Of a stretch of 64,000 bases of DNA, positions 43,397 to 51,819 are shown in pieces. This DNA is from Cryptosporangium sp044454545. Its GTDB lineage: Bacteria > Actinomycetota > Actinomycetes > Mycobacteriales > Cryptosporangiaceae. Below the pieces are notes generated by a model. That model was not told where the DNA came from. It did not search any database and worked only from the letters and a program-made list of their open reading frames with translations. Each line of letters begins with the position of its first letter. The first letter of the stretch is position 1. The stretch is from positions 248,001-312,000 of the forward strand of contig NZ_JBITDV010000013.1 of the NCBI RefSeq assembly GCF_044454545.1. Direction: 5' to 3'. Position numbers and translations under genes: made by a program.

Positions 43397-44521
43397 ATGA
43401 GCCTTGACGACACGATCAAGCTGATCAATACGCTGACGGTACTTTTCGCCGCGCTTAGCATTACCCTCAGCCTACGCCAGTACATAGCCGGCCGCCGGAA
43501 GGAGTCGCTGGCGGAGATAATCAAGGGAGAAAAGGAGGAGGCGGCGGTAGCTGCCATCCGAATTCGAAACGACAAAAAGGCGCCGAGTATTCAAGAACTT
43601 CAGGCGTTGTGTCTGGCATCGGTATTCGAACGGTCGGGACGTACTCGGTCGCTGATCTATGGGACCTTGCTGGAAGAGCAGAAGAGGTTCCCTGAAGAGA
43701 TCCGGGATATTCTGGATCAGATCGCCGAGGTCGTCGCGAGGAATGCCGCATACACGGACCTCACTCGCGCCCGTCGACGCCTGATCTCGCTGCGCGCCGC
43801 CCTGTCGCTCGATGGTGATACCCGAACTCGAGTGGATATCGTTGAAAGGTACACCGCCTCGGCGCGGAGAGACAATTCCAATGCGTGCGGTTGTGTCGAT
43901 AGAGCGCACTGCTGGAGTAGCTTGCGCCAGCCACTCTCGTCGGTGGGAAGTCTCGTTCTCGTCTGCCGCACAAAAGAGAACGACTCACCGGAACAAGATC
44001 AGCGAACCCTTGGTGTCCCCCTCATCGCGCTTGATTACCATCGGACTGCGGCAGGCGACCTCACGGCGATCGGGCGCACACTTGTCAGCGAGAAATACGT
44101 CACGAATCGCAGGCCAAACCCTCCCGGTATAAGAGAGCTCGTGGCCAAGATGACTACGGTCGTCCGTCATGTGGACGCTTACAAGACTGCGGAGGCTGTG
44201 GTTGCCGTACCCGGAACCGAACATAGCTACAGCGATGAACTCGGCGCGATGCTGGGCCGAGCAGTGGGAAAGCCCTTGATTCCCCTGTCGAGGTCAACGG
44301 GCTCCCTTACGCTCGATGTGGATCCGAGTAGCGTCAGTGGTCGCCGGATCATCCTGGTTGATGATGTCTTCCGCACTGGGCGAACTTTTCGCGATGCGGC
44401 ATCAATTCTGTTCATTGCCGGGGCCCAAGAGATAGTTGGCTTGGCGGCGACGTGCACCATCTCGAAGGTTGAAGTGCCGTGTCATCAGTGGGCGCCGGCG
44501 ACCCCTGGTTCTTCCTGCTAG
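43397..44521 (+). CDS. membrane-anchored phosphoribosyltransferase-like protein
   Basis: A 374-residue protein. One transmembrane helix (about 8-27, IKLINTLTVLFAALSITLSL) is followed by a basic, helical, probably coiled segment (QYIAGRRKESLAEIIKGEKE). The C-terminal domain has the PRPP-binding signature RRIILVDDVFRTGRTFRDA (about 318-335) with VVAVPGTEHSYSDEL before it, as in ComF or type I phosphoribosyltransferases. The middle (about 155-200) is Cys- and Ser-rich and fits the family poorly, so a frameshift there cannot be excluded. Base composition is clearly lower in GC than its neighbours, suggesting recent transfer. It is a possible defence or stress effector; function is not known. Confidence 0.65.
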   Translation: MSLDDTIKLINTLTVLFAALSITLSLRQYIAGRRKESLAEIIKGEKEEAAVAAIRIRNDKKAPSIQELQALCLASVFERSGRTRSLIYGTLLEEQKRFPEEIRDILDQIAEVVARNAAYTDLTRARRRLISLRAALSLDGDTRTRVDIVERYTASARRDNSNACGCVDRAHCWSSLRQPLSSVGSLVLVCRTKENDSPEQDQRTLGVPLIALDYHRTAAGDLTAIGRTLVSEKYVTNRRPNPPGIRELVAKMTTVVRHVDAYKTAEAVVAVPGTEHSYSDELGAMLGRAVGKPLIPLSRSTGSLTLDVDPSSVSGRRIILVDDVFRTGRTFRDAASILFIAGAQEIVGLAATCTISKVEVPCHQWAPATPGSSC

Positions 44522-44780
44522 TGCCCACAGGCCCAAGTCATCTGACGACGCCTCCCGTCGCTACGTGGTCTGCTGTAGGACGGCGACGGAGAAATTCCGC
44601 CCCGAGATCGCAGAGCGGCCCGCTAGTGCCGCCGGCCATACGATGGAGAGCAGTGGTCGAGACGCGGATGCGAACCAGGTATGCCGCGTAAGCCACACAT
44701 GCGGCTGCGGCTGCGGTCGAGGCCTATGCGGAGTGTTCCCGCGACCTGGCGTCCGCGCGGTTGAGCATCCAGCCCCGGAT

Positions 44781-45734
44781 TTACGGGGCGGAGAGCAGTA
44801 AGCGGGTCTCGGTATTGCGGTATCCCGATTGCTGGAATGCCCTGGCCATCGGGACGTTGTCCCTGTCGGTAGTTGCGGTGACTCGCGTCGCGCCTCTACC
44901 GGCATGACTGCGGGTGATCGCGTCGAGAATCATTCGCGCGTATCCCCGTCCCCGCATCTCGGGCACCACTCCGAGGTATCCGACGTTCGGGTTTTCGGAG
45001 GTCGCCGAGGGAATCGCGAGCCCCGCTAGGGCACCATCTGGCCGGTACACCGCCCTCCACCAGTCGCGTTCGCCCGGCGCGGCGAGGTAAAACGCCATCT
45101 CCTGGCGGGCCACGTCCTGCGGACTCATCCGTGAGCGGTTCTTACGGGTCTGGGCATCTAGGCTGCCGTCACCGACGCGGCGGAAGATCTCCAGCATGTT
45201 CTCGTCGTCCGGCTCCGCCCGGAATTCAAGCCGGCTGTCCGCCTCCGGTACACCGGCGGCCGGCGTCCATTCGAACTGCAGTCGTTCCACCACGTGGGTA
45301 AAGCCGACTGCTGCGGCGGCCTGCTGACGCCACGTCACCGCGTCCCGGACGGTCTCATCGGTCCGCCAGCCGTTCGGCACGGACATCCGAAACGCCTCGG
45401 GCAATCCGCATCCGCTCTCGCCGAAGCGGCGATGCGCCGCAACGAGTAACTCAGCGGCTATCGCCACCTGATCGCCGCCCGAGCCGTCCACCCACAGACA
45501 GTCCAGCAGCAACGGCCGATCGCTGTCGGGCCGACCCCACCAAACCGCCCGCGCCACGACATGACCCTCGGCGTGCGCGATCCACGTCCACTCCGGGCGG
45601 TACCTCCGCGCAGCCTGACCCGCGCGATATCCCTCGGCCGAGACGTGTCCGACCGATTCCCCGCCGATAGCGGCCTCGGCCAGGCGAAGGAGGGGTTCGG
45701 CCGAGTCCACCTCTCGAAGACTGCGGATGATCAC
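44781..45734 (-). CDS. GNAT family N-acetyltransferase
   Basis: About 317 residues from GTG 45734. The C-terminal GNAT domain has the acetyl-CoA site NPNVGYLGVVPEMRGRGYAR and the following helix ILDAITRSHAGRG, ending ARAFQQSGYRNTE. The N-terminal half looks like a degenerate second GNAT domain (WIAHAEGHVVARAVWWG). The start is uncertain: no strong ribosome site, and an upstream in-frame extension looks non-coding. Its acceptor substrate is unknown. The gap to 44521 contains only weak, frame-broken coding potential. Confidence 0.8.
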   Translation of the reverse strand: MIIRSLREVDSAEPLLRLAEAAIGGESVGHVSAEGYRAGQAARRYRPEWTWIAHAEGHVVARAVWWGRPDSDRPLLLDCLWVDGSGGDQVAIAAELLVAAHRRFGESGCGLPEAFRMSVPNGWRTDETVRDAVTWRQQAAAAVGFTHVVERLQFEWTPAAGVPEADSRLEFRAEPDDENMLEIFRRVGDGSLDAQTRKNRSRMSPQDVARQEMAFYLAAPGERDWWRAVYRPDGALAGLAIPSATSENPNVGYLGVVPEMRGRGYARMILDAITRSHAGRGATRVTATTDRDNVPMARAFQQSGYRNTETRLLLSAP

Positions 45735-45798
45735 AGCGGGCCGCCGAACCGAGTTACCAGAATGGACACAGCGATCAGTATGCGCATGCTCCGCTAGA

Positions 45799-45999
45799 TC
45801 AACCAGGGTCGCGACGCCGAGATTTCCCAAAGTAGTAGCTACTCCGGATGCCATCAGCCGGGCCGCAGACGTCCTCAGCGGGGTCGCCCACGTGCCGGGC
45901 GACGGTGTCAGCCCGGTACACACCGACAAGCAAGCACGCCATCGCCGCGGCACCACAGACGAGTAGTACCGCCACCTCGCTATAACCGCCGATCGCCAC
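45799..45999 (-). CDS. possible small membrane protein
   Basis: A 66-residue frame with one hydrophobic segment (VAVLLVCGAAAMACLLVGVY). It starts with GTG, without a good ribosome site, and partly overlaps the upstream region of the GNAT gene. It is weakly supported but is the only candidate in 45735-46090. Confidence 0.25.
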   Translation of the reverse strand: MAIGGYSEVAVLLVCGAAAMACLLVGVYRADTVARHVGDPAEDVCGPADGIRSSYYFGKSRRRDPG

Positions 46000-46097
46000 C
46001 CCGAGGACGACAAACGACCGAGGCAGCGCAGACCACCGCGCACCAGGACATCGGAGGGTTGTGTTCGCGAGACGTGGTTTCTGGTTCAGTTTTCGTG

Positions 46098-46131
46098 TCG
46101 GATGCCGCTCATCGGCCGATCAGTAGCAGTC
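46098..46131 (-). repeat. copy of IS-end sequence (ISL3-type remnant 1)
   Basis: On the reverse strand this reads RRLLLIGR-stop followed by GAGCGGCATCCG and CACGAAAACTGAACC. It closely resembles the end of the ISL3-type transposase remnant at 46784-46803, so the DinB gene lies between two copies of the same element end. Confidence 0.45.
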
Positions 46132-46158
46132 GCCGGTGAGTGAACGTGAGCATGTCGA

Positions 46159-46737
46159 TCAGCCGGTCAGGGCCGCCGCTGCCTGCGCTGCCCGCTCGAT
46201 CGTCGCGCGATGGGCTGCGCGGGCCGCCGTGTCGCTCTTTTCCTCGTACTCGGCCCTCAGCCCGGTCCGGCCGTCGAGCTGCTCGCGCAGGATGTCAGCG
46301 TGCCCGGCGTGCCGGGTGGTCTCCTGAAGGACGTGGATAGTGACGCCGAACAGCGTGACGTCGGGGCGCGGCCACCACGGAACGTGGCCGGCCGCGTCGA
46401 GGGGAAGTTCTCCGATCGTCGCGTCTGCGTGCGTGCAGGCACGCTGGTAGAAGCCGATGATCTGTTCGCGTGTCTCGTCCGGGGTCGCCCACAGGTCGCT
46501 GCCGTCAGCGTCCTGCCATCTGCCCAGCGGCTCGGGGGACGGGCGACCGAACACCTCACCGAAATACCAGGCCTCGCAGGTCGCCATATGCTTCACCAGG
46601 CCAAGGAGATTGGTTCCCGTCGCGGTCAGGGGACGCCGGACGTCGTACTCGGACAGAGCGTCGAGCTTCCAGACCAGCGCCTCACGGATCGTCGTGAGCC
46701 GGCCGTGCAGGAAGTCCTTCGCGTGGTCGTCGATCAT
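46159..46737 (-). CDS. DinB family protein (DUF664)
   Basis: A 192-residue four-helix DinB-fold protein: TTIREALVWKLDALSEYDVR, TGTNLLGLVKHMATCEAWYFG and the later VTIHVLQETTRHAGHADILR. Conserved His residues (in LVKHM, TRHAGHAD) form the metal site. Such proteins act as thiol (mycothiol)-dependent transferases or metal enzymes in actinobacteria. ATG at 46737 is chosen. The earlier ATG at 46794 adds 19 residues derived from an adjoining transposase end. The gene is flanked by IS remnants on both sides. Confidence 0.85.
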   Translation of the reverse strand: MIDDHAKDFLHGRLTTIREALVWKLDALSEYDVRRPLTATGTNLLGLVKHMATCEAWYFGEVFGRPSPEPLGRWQDADGSDLWATPDETREQIIGFYQRACTHADATIGELPLDAAGHVPWWPRPDVTLFGVTIHVLQETTRHAGHADILREQLDGRTGLRAEYEEKSDTAARAAHRATIERAAQAAAALTG

Positions 46738-46790
46738 GTCGACCAGCTTGCCGCGCGGCAACAACAGGGAGCTTTCGTGACGGGTGCCGC

Positions 46791-46905
46791 TCATCGGCCG
46801 GTCAGCAGGACTCGCTTGCGGAGGAGGTCGAATCCGGCTCGTCCATACATCTGTCGTTTGAGCTTCTTGATGCGGTTGACGTTGCCCTCCACCGTGACGA
46901 GGCGC
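46791..46905 (-). pseudogene. ISL3-family transposase, C-terminal remnant
   Basis: The reverse strand reads TVEGNVNRIKKLKRQMYGRA then GFDLLRKRVLLTGR and stops; this is the highly conserved tail of ISL3-type transposases. The rest of the gene is missing. The 46906-47083 stretch beyond it is frame-broken DNA of unknown origin (reading QKHTGGPYRGYAG). Confidence 0.65.
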
Positions 46906-47083
46906 GGATGGTCAGCAGCACGCGTGCTCGTGCGTCCCCGGCGTAGCCGCGATAAGGCCCGCCGGTGTGCTTCTGCGAGAGTTGCCCGATGTTCGTCTGG
47001 TCGGCGTCGACGGCCGGGGAAGGACCGTGCCGGTCAGGCCGTTGTAGGTCGAGGGATCGTCCGCATCGGGAGTGCGACGGTGG

Positions 47084-48217
47084 TCACCGCAGGCCCCGGA
47101 AGGTCGTGCGGAGGTCGTCGACCAAAAGGTGTGGCTGTTCCCACGCAGTGAAGTGGCCGCCTTCTGGCAGCTCTGCGAAGTGGACCAGGTTGGTGTAGCG
47201 GCGGGCGACCCAGCGTTCGGATTTGCGAACGTGCTCGCGGGGCGCCATGGCGACGCCGGTCGGGACGGTGATGGGGTGCTCGATGCCGGCCGGGGACGAC
47301 CAGTGGGCCTGGACCATTTCCCAGTACATCCGCGCGGCCGAGGTGCCGCTGTTGGGCAGCCAGTACAGCATGATGTTGTCGAGTACCTCATCCAGCGGCG
47401 GGACCGTGCCGGCGGTGTCCTGGATCAGGGAGTAGATCCAGGCGGCCAGTCCGGTGGGGGAGTCGGCCAGGGAGTAGCCGATCGTCTGGGGCCGGGTGGA
47501 TTGTTCGGCGGCGTAACCGGAGAGGTTGGCCCAGAAGTAGTCGGCGTCGGCGAGCATCTGTTTTTCGGCCGCGGTGGCTTCGGCGTGCTCTTCGGGCGTC
47601 GGCCGGAACATCGCGAAGTTCAGGTGGATGCCCCTGAGCCCAGAGGGGTTCCGCGCGGCGATCTCGTCGGTGACCCCGGCACCTAGGTCGCCGCCTTGAG
47701 CGAAGTACTCGGGGTAGCCGAGGCGGTCCATGAGTTCGATCCAGGCCTCGGCAGTGCGGGCGAGGTTCCAGCCGGGCCCGGCCGGGTGCTGGGTGAAGCC
47801 GAAGCCCGGCAGGGTCGGCAGCACGAGGTGGAACGCGTCGGCGGGGTCACCGCCGTGGGCGGCGGGGTCGGTCAAAGGGCCGATGACGTGGCGGAACTCC
47901 AGGACCGAGCCGGGCCAGCCGTGGGTCATCAGCAGGGGTACGGCGCCGGGCTCGGGCGAGCGGACGTGCAGGAAGGCGATTTCGAGGCCGTCGATGGTGG
48001 TGCGGTACTGGCCGAGTCCGTTGAGTAGGTGCTCGGTGGGTCGCCAGTCGTAGCCCTCACGCCACCGGGCGACCAGTTCCTGCAGCCGGGTCAGCTGGGG
48101 GCCTTGCTGGTTGCCCTCGACGGTCTCCCGGTCGGGCCACCGCACCCGGGCCAAGCGTTCGTGCAGGTCGACGAGGTCGGCTTCCGGGATGGAGAGCAGA
48201 AACGGCTCAACAAGCAT
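47084..48217 (-). CDS. epoxide hydrolase (EHN family)
   Basis: A 377-residue alpha/beta hydrolase with the epoxide hydrolase N-terminal domain (FLLSIPEADLVDLHERLARV, RVRWPD). The core has the HGWPGSVLEF oxyanion motif, nucleophile Asp in AQGGDLGAGV and the His in LPEGGHFTAWEQP. It opens epoxides to diols. Start at 48217. A perfect TetR operator lies between it and the divergent TetR gene, so repression by that regulator is very likely. It could detoxify reactive epoxides from aromatic or terpene oxidation. Confidence 0.92.
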   Translation of the reverse strand: MLVEPFLLSIPEADLVDLHERLARVRWPDRETVEGNQQGPQLTRLQELVARWREGYDWRPTEHLLNGLGQYRTTIDGLEIAFLHVRSPEPGAVPLLMTHGWPGSVLEFRHVIGPLTDPAAHGGDPADAFHLVLPTLPGFGFTQHPAGPGWNLARTAEAWIELMDRLGYPEYFAQGGDLGAGVTDEIAARNPSGLRGIHLNFAMFRPTPEEHAEATAAEKQMLADADYFWANLSGYAAEQSTRPQTIGYSLADSPTGLAAWIYSLIQDTAGTVPPLDEVLDNIMLYWLPNSGTSAARMYWEMVQAHWSSPAGIEHPITVPTGVAMAPREHVRKSERWVARRYTNLVHFAELPEGGHFTAWEQPHLLVDDLRTTFRGLR

Positions 48218-48245
48218 GGTGTGCTCCGCGAGTGGTGGCTGATAA

Positions 48246-48268
48246 GTGAACGATACAGTATCGTTCAC
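48246..48268. promoter_or_regulatory. perfect 23-base TetR operator
   Basis: GTGAACGATAC-A-GTATCGTTCAC, two perfectly complementary 11-base arms around one base, centred in the 80-base divergent gap. GTATCGTTC-type arms are typical of TetR family sites. It lies 28 bases before the epoxide hydrolase start and 29 bases before the TetR start. Confidence 0.85.
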
Positions 48269-48297
48269 AATGTCAACGGCCAACGGGAGGGCAGGCG

Positions 48298-48885
48298 ATG
48301 GTTCAACGTGAGGTTTCGCCGCGGCGCGGACAGGCGCGGACCGACGCGATCCTGGACGCGGCGCTGGAACTGGTCGAAGAGGTCGGCTACAGCCGTGCGT
48401 CGGTGGACGCGATCGCGATTCGGGCCCGGGCGTCGAAGATGACCGTCTACCGGCGCTGGCCCAATAAGGCCGAGCTCGTCGCCGAGGCGTTGCGGCGTCA
48501 GTCGGAGGGGTCGGTCCCACGGATCGCCGACACCGGCAGCCTGCGCTCAGACCTGATCGCGACCGTTGAAGCTATCGTGCTCGCGCTGCACGGCGGCTCA
48601 CGCACGTCGCTACTGAGCCTCACCGAAGCCGTGCGGGAGGACCCCAACCTGCGTGACCTGATCCGCGCTCAAATAGAGGACCGCTGCGCCGTCGACGCCG
48701 CCGTGATCTGCGAGAACGCCGCCGCCCGGGGAGAACGGGTAGACCCAGGACTCGGGCCGTTGGCACTGCGGATCACCGTCGCGCACCTCTTCACCACGAC
48801 GCTGCTTCACGGACAGCCACCGGCCGAACCCGAACGGACGATGCTGGTCGACGCCGTGCTGCTGCCGATGCTTCACGTTTCTTAG
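48298..48885 (+). CDS. TetR family transcriptional regulator
   Basis: A 195-residue repressor. Helix-turn-helix: RTDAILDAALELVEEVGYSR, then SVDAIAIRARASKMTVYRRW and NKAELVAEAL. The C-terminal domain resembles TetR_C-type domains of actinobacterial regulators (LHGGSRTSLLSLTEAVREDP). It is divergent from epoxide hydrolase with a perfect palindrome between, which fits the standard pattern of autoregulation and control of the neighbour, released by an epoxide or its parent compound. Confidence 0.93.
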   Translation: MVQREVSPRRGQARTDAILDAALELVEEVGYSRASVDAIAIRARASKMTVYRRWPNKAELVAEALRRQSEGSVPRIADTGSLRSDLIATVEAIVLALHGGSRTSLLSLTEAVREDPNLRDLIRAQIEDRCAVDAAVICENAAARGERVDPGLGPLALRITVAHLFTTTLLHGQPPAEPERTMLVDAVLLPMLHVS

Positions 48886-48944
48886 CGCCCGGTAAATACG
48901 GGTTTGACCGGGGAGTTCGGCCCGCCCGAACGGCCGCCGGAACC

Positions 48945-49125
48945 TGCGACCGGCTGCACCCGCGCCTGACCCGCCGCGGGGCCTGGGCCGGCTGCCCGGA
49001 CCTGCCGATCCTCGAAGGCACCGCGATCCTCCTGGACGTCGACCACCTGCCCTCCTGCGCTATCCCGAAACCAGTCTGGCTCTGGGTCTCGACCACCGGC
49101 CTGACAGCTGGACCTGCCCGAAAAT
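48945..49125 (+). pseudogene. transposase remnant (C-terminal DDE-like piece)
   Basis: The forward strand reads HPRLTRRGAWAGCPDLPILE, then GTAILLDVDHLP and PKPVWLWVSTTGL, a recognisable stretch of a widespread actinobacterial transposase, without start, end or flanking repeats. It fills part of the 349-base gap between TetR and the Mrr-like gene. Confidence 0.5.
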
Positions 49126-49234
49126 CCGTTCTCCGCGAGCCGCCGACCGTGACCACCGCCACCGGCCTCAACACCACACCACCAGGCACCAGCCAGCGGG
49201 TGTCGCCCACCGGGCGGAGCTCCGCTCGACGTGT

Positions 49235-50815
49235 TCAACGATGGTCGGCAGCGTCATGTCGCAGTTCGTGGCGGGCCAGCAGGTCGGTCAACTCGGTACC
49301 GTTGATCAGAGTCAGCGCCTTGCCTCGGGCGAACTCGTAGGAGCCTGGACCGAAGCCCGAGGTGGTGACGAGTATCCCTTTCGTCGCGCCACGGTGCTGG
49401 ACCACGCCGTACAGGTCGCGCACGACGCTGGGCGAGACGGTCGCCCGGTAGCGTTTGACCTGGATGAGGATGAGACCGCCAGTGAGGGGGTCGGGGTCCC
49501 TTGCCTCCACGTCGACGCCGCCGTCCCCACTGCGTGCCGTCGTCGTCACCTCCAGGTTCCGTGCGCGGAACAGGTCGGCGACCAGTTCCTCGAACTGTCC
49601 GGGGTCCATGTCGTGCAGATTCCATTCGGCGCCGCCCGTACCGTCGATAGTGGCGGCCGCGATCCCCGCCCGACGGCCGGTCCTCACTTCCTCGAGTCGT
49701 TCCGCGCGGGCGGATACCTGCGCCCGGAGCCTGCGCAGGCACGCCTCAGCATCGACGTCGGCGAGACGGAGACCCGCCACGTCCTCACGGCTGATCATCG
49801 CGGTGATCAAGTACCGCTCGGTTTCCTGGCCGGTTGCCGGGTCCAGCGCCACTACGTAGCCGTTGAAGACGATCGAGGCCAGAAGCCCGTAGTGATCGGC
49901 ACGGAACAACTCGCAGATCACGCGCAAGGAACTCTGGCAAATCACGGCCCGGTACAGTGCCGACCGCTGCCCACCTGGCATCGACATCCGTCTGAACTCG
50001 TCGTGGCTCTTGACGTAGCGCACCCGTGCAGCGTCGGGAACGATCTCGAAGCCGGGCAACGCCCAGCCGACGATCAATTGCCGAGCCTCCTGATCCCAGT
50101 CAACGGCCACCGCACGCGGAAACTGCGCGGGCCAGCCGGCCCCGACATACAGAACCGCGGTGAAGTACTCCGTGACCGCCTCCGGTTCCTCGGCTCGCAG
50201 CCGCGAGACCAGGTTGTCCACCCATGTGTTGCGGTCGGCCGCTCGCTGGTGCTGCGCCGACAGCCACGCCTGGTGCTGCCGGCGCGCTGCCTCCAACTGA
50301 CGACGACGTTCCGCCTCCGCGGCCTGTCCGACCTTGATGTCGTGCTCGAGCTGACCACGAGCACGCGCGACCTGGTCCGCGTGTTCCTGCCGCGCCGCCG
50401 TGCTCATCGCCTTCAACCCAGACAGCGGCGCCACCTGGTACCGAGCAGGATCGGGCATCACCACCGGCCGATCGAGCGCACCCGGGTCGAACGGGATGGC
50501 CGGCGCCGTCACCCTGAATTGTTCGGGGCGCGGTGTCGGAATCCGCGCGCCGTCAGCAAAGACTCGTCCGAGCGACTCGATTCGCTGCTGTAGCTCGACG
50601 GTCTGCCGCGCGGCCTCGGCCTCGCGCGCGCTCTGATACGCCGCCAGCGCGGCCCGGTGACCACTCGCCGCTTCCCGCTGCGCGGTCCGGTACGCCCTCT
50701 GCTGATCGGCTTGAGCGGCCTCCCACGCGCGTCGCTGCGCCTGTTCGGCGCGCTGGCGTGCCCGCTGCGCTTCCACCACCAGGCTCAGCACCCCTGAACT
50801 CCGCCTCCGCGCCAT
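49235..50815 (-). CDS. Mrr-like restriction endonuclease-fold protein with coiled-coil N-terminus
   Basis: A 526-residue protein. The first 120 residues are a Gln/Arg/Ala-rich coiled coil (AQRARQRAEQAQRRAWEAAQ). A middle region of unknown fold follows. Residues 395-510 are an Mrr-type nuclease domain: DMDPGQFEELVADLFRARNL, catalytic GDGGVDVEARDP, ILIQVKRYRATVSPS (the QxK motif) and GILVTTSGFGP. It could restrict modified or foreign DNA, or act in DNA turnover. It has no methylase partner. It lies between a transposase remnant and a gene-poor stretch, which suits a horizontally acquired defence gene. Confidence 0.85.
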   Translation of the reverse strand: MARRRSSGVLSLVVEAQRARQRAEQAQRRAWEAAQADQQRAYRTAQREAASGHRAALAAYQSAREAEAARQTVELQQRIESLGRVFADGARIPTPRPEQFRVTAPAIPFDPGALDRPVVMPDPARYQVAPLSGLKAMSTAARQEHADQVARARGQLEHDIKVGQAAEAERRRQLEAARRQHQAWLSAQHQRAADRNTWVDNLVSRLRAEEPEAVTEYFTAVLYVGAGWPAQFPRAVAVDWDQEARQLIVGWALPGFEIVPDAARVRYVKSHDEFRRMSMPGGQRSALYRAVICQSSLRVICELFRADHYGLLASIVFNGYVVALDPATGQETERYLITAMISREDVAGLRLADVDAEACLRRLRAQVSARAERLEEVRTGRRAGIAAATIDGTGGAEWNLHDMDPGQFEELVADLFRARNLEVTTTARSGDGGVDVEARDPDPLTGGLILIQVKRYRATVSPSVVRDLYGVVQHRGATKGILVTTSGFGPGSYEFARGKALTLINGTELTDLLARHELRHDAADHR

Positions 50816-51370
50816 CCATCACTCCGTCACATCACGTTGGTCCGATAGCAGAGACCGAAAGAGAACAGTTGCCGTAAGAACCGACCGCACGAACCTCAAA
50901 CGAAATCCTGGACGGTGATCCGCCTCCGATGGCACGGGAGAGTCGTATATCCCGCGTGTCACGATCGGGGCCGTATTCAATATCGTCCGTTGGAGGCGTT
51001 TCTTCCATTTCCGCCATCGCAAGCTCTACTCGGTCGCTACGTCTACGGGCGTCCCGCCGCTCACTCTGTTCGGTGACCCCATCAGTCGGTTGACGTGGTC
51101 GTTCCCGTCGATCGGCCCTCACAGCTAGCGAGAATTGCAGTGGGTCAGGTGTGACCACAAGAGTCGTTCGGCCAGCACGACCGTCGCCGAAATGCTGATT
51201 CCGCGCCGGTGCGGACGGGTCCGCTCCTGGCGCAGAGTGCCTAGAGCGGCAGTCGCTGTGTGAGAACGGTCGGGGCCCGGTGCACGCCGAACCGCGACGC
51301 TCATTACTCTGAGCACAAGCCTGCCACGTCCAATCCGCGCGGATGTGCAGCGGTTGGCGAAAGGTCTGCG
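50816..51370. other. gene-poor interval
   Basis: A 555-base gap. The best candidate is a reverse-strand frame, 50832-51158 (108 residues, ending SYGNCSLSVSAIGPT), which has no ribosome site or recognisable motif. GC is slightly lower around 50900-51000 (GTATTCAATATCG). Nothing else is supported. Confidence 0.35.
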
Positions 51371-51703
51371 ATGACTTCGGTGCAGGGAATCATCCACGTC
51401 GTTCTCGTCGAGTGGCACAGCGATGCGCTCGCCGTCTCGCGGCAGGCGAGCGAACTCGTCGATCGCCATCTCGTCCCGCTGCCTCTCGCGCAGGGCGTGG
51501 AGAGCGGCGGCAGTGTGAGTTCCGAAGGGCTGGAGAACGGGTTCGAATGGGCGCTCGTCATCCGTTTCGAGAACCGCGGCGCGCTCGAGGCGTACCTGCC
51601 CCATCCGGAGCATCTCGTCGTGGCTGAGTTCCTGCGGGCCAAAGCGAAGCGGCTGGTCGTCTTCGATCTCCCGATGAGCGCACGCGATTCGACCGTGGCC
51701 TGA
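51371..51703 (+). CDS. Dabb family (stress-responsive A/B barrel) protein
   Basis: A 110-residue ferredoxin-like barrel protein: GIIHVVLVEWHSDAL at the start, FEWALVIRFENRGALEAYLP and HPEHLVVAEFL at the end, the layout of Dabb domains. These dimeric proteins are stress-linked or act as small cyclases or oxygenases. ATG at 51371 is used because the domain starts there. It precedes an MBL gene by 116 bases on the same strand. Confidence 0.8.
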   Translation: MTSVQGIIHVVLVEWHSDALAVSRQASELVDRHLVPLPLAQGVESGGSVSSEGLENGFEWALVIRFENRGALEAYLPHPEHLVVAEFLRAKAKRLVVFDLPMSARDSTVA

Positions 51704-51819
51704 CACGTCGATTCAGTTGTCGCGCGTTGCGCGAGGGCTGGTCCGACTGGTGTCGCCTTCGGCGCACTTATCTGACTTAATCCGGTCGGAAAAGGCTCGA
51801 ACCCTGACATGCTGTGACG

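Noticed and set aside
44479..44640. possible TIR/FxsC-like remnant (GDPWFFL, then in another frame HRPKSSDDASRRYV)
   Set aside because: Only about 25 residues in two frames resemble the family; a frameshift must be assumed, so it is not called.
50832..51158. reverse-strand frame of 108 codons upstream of the Mrr-like gene
   Set aside because: No ribosome site, motif or homology visible; noted only as part of a gene-poor interval.
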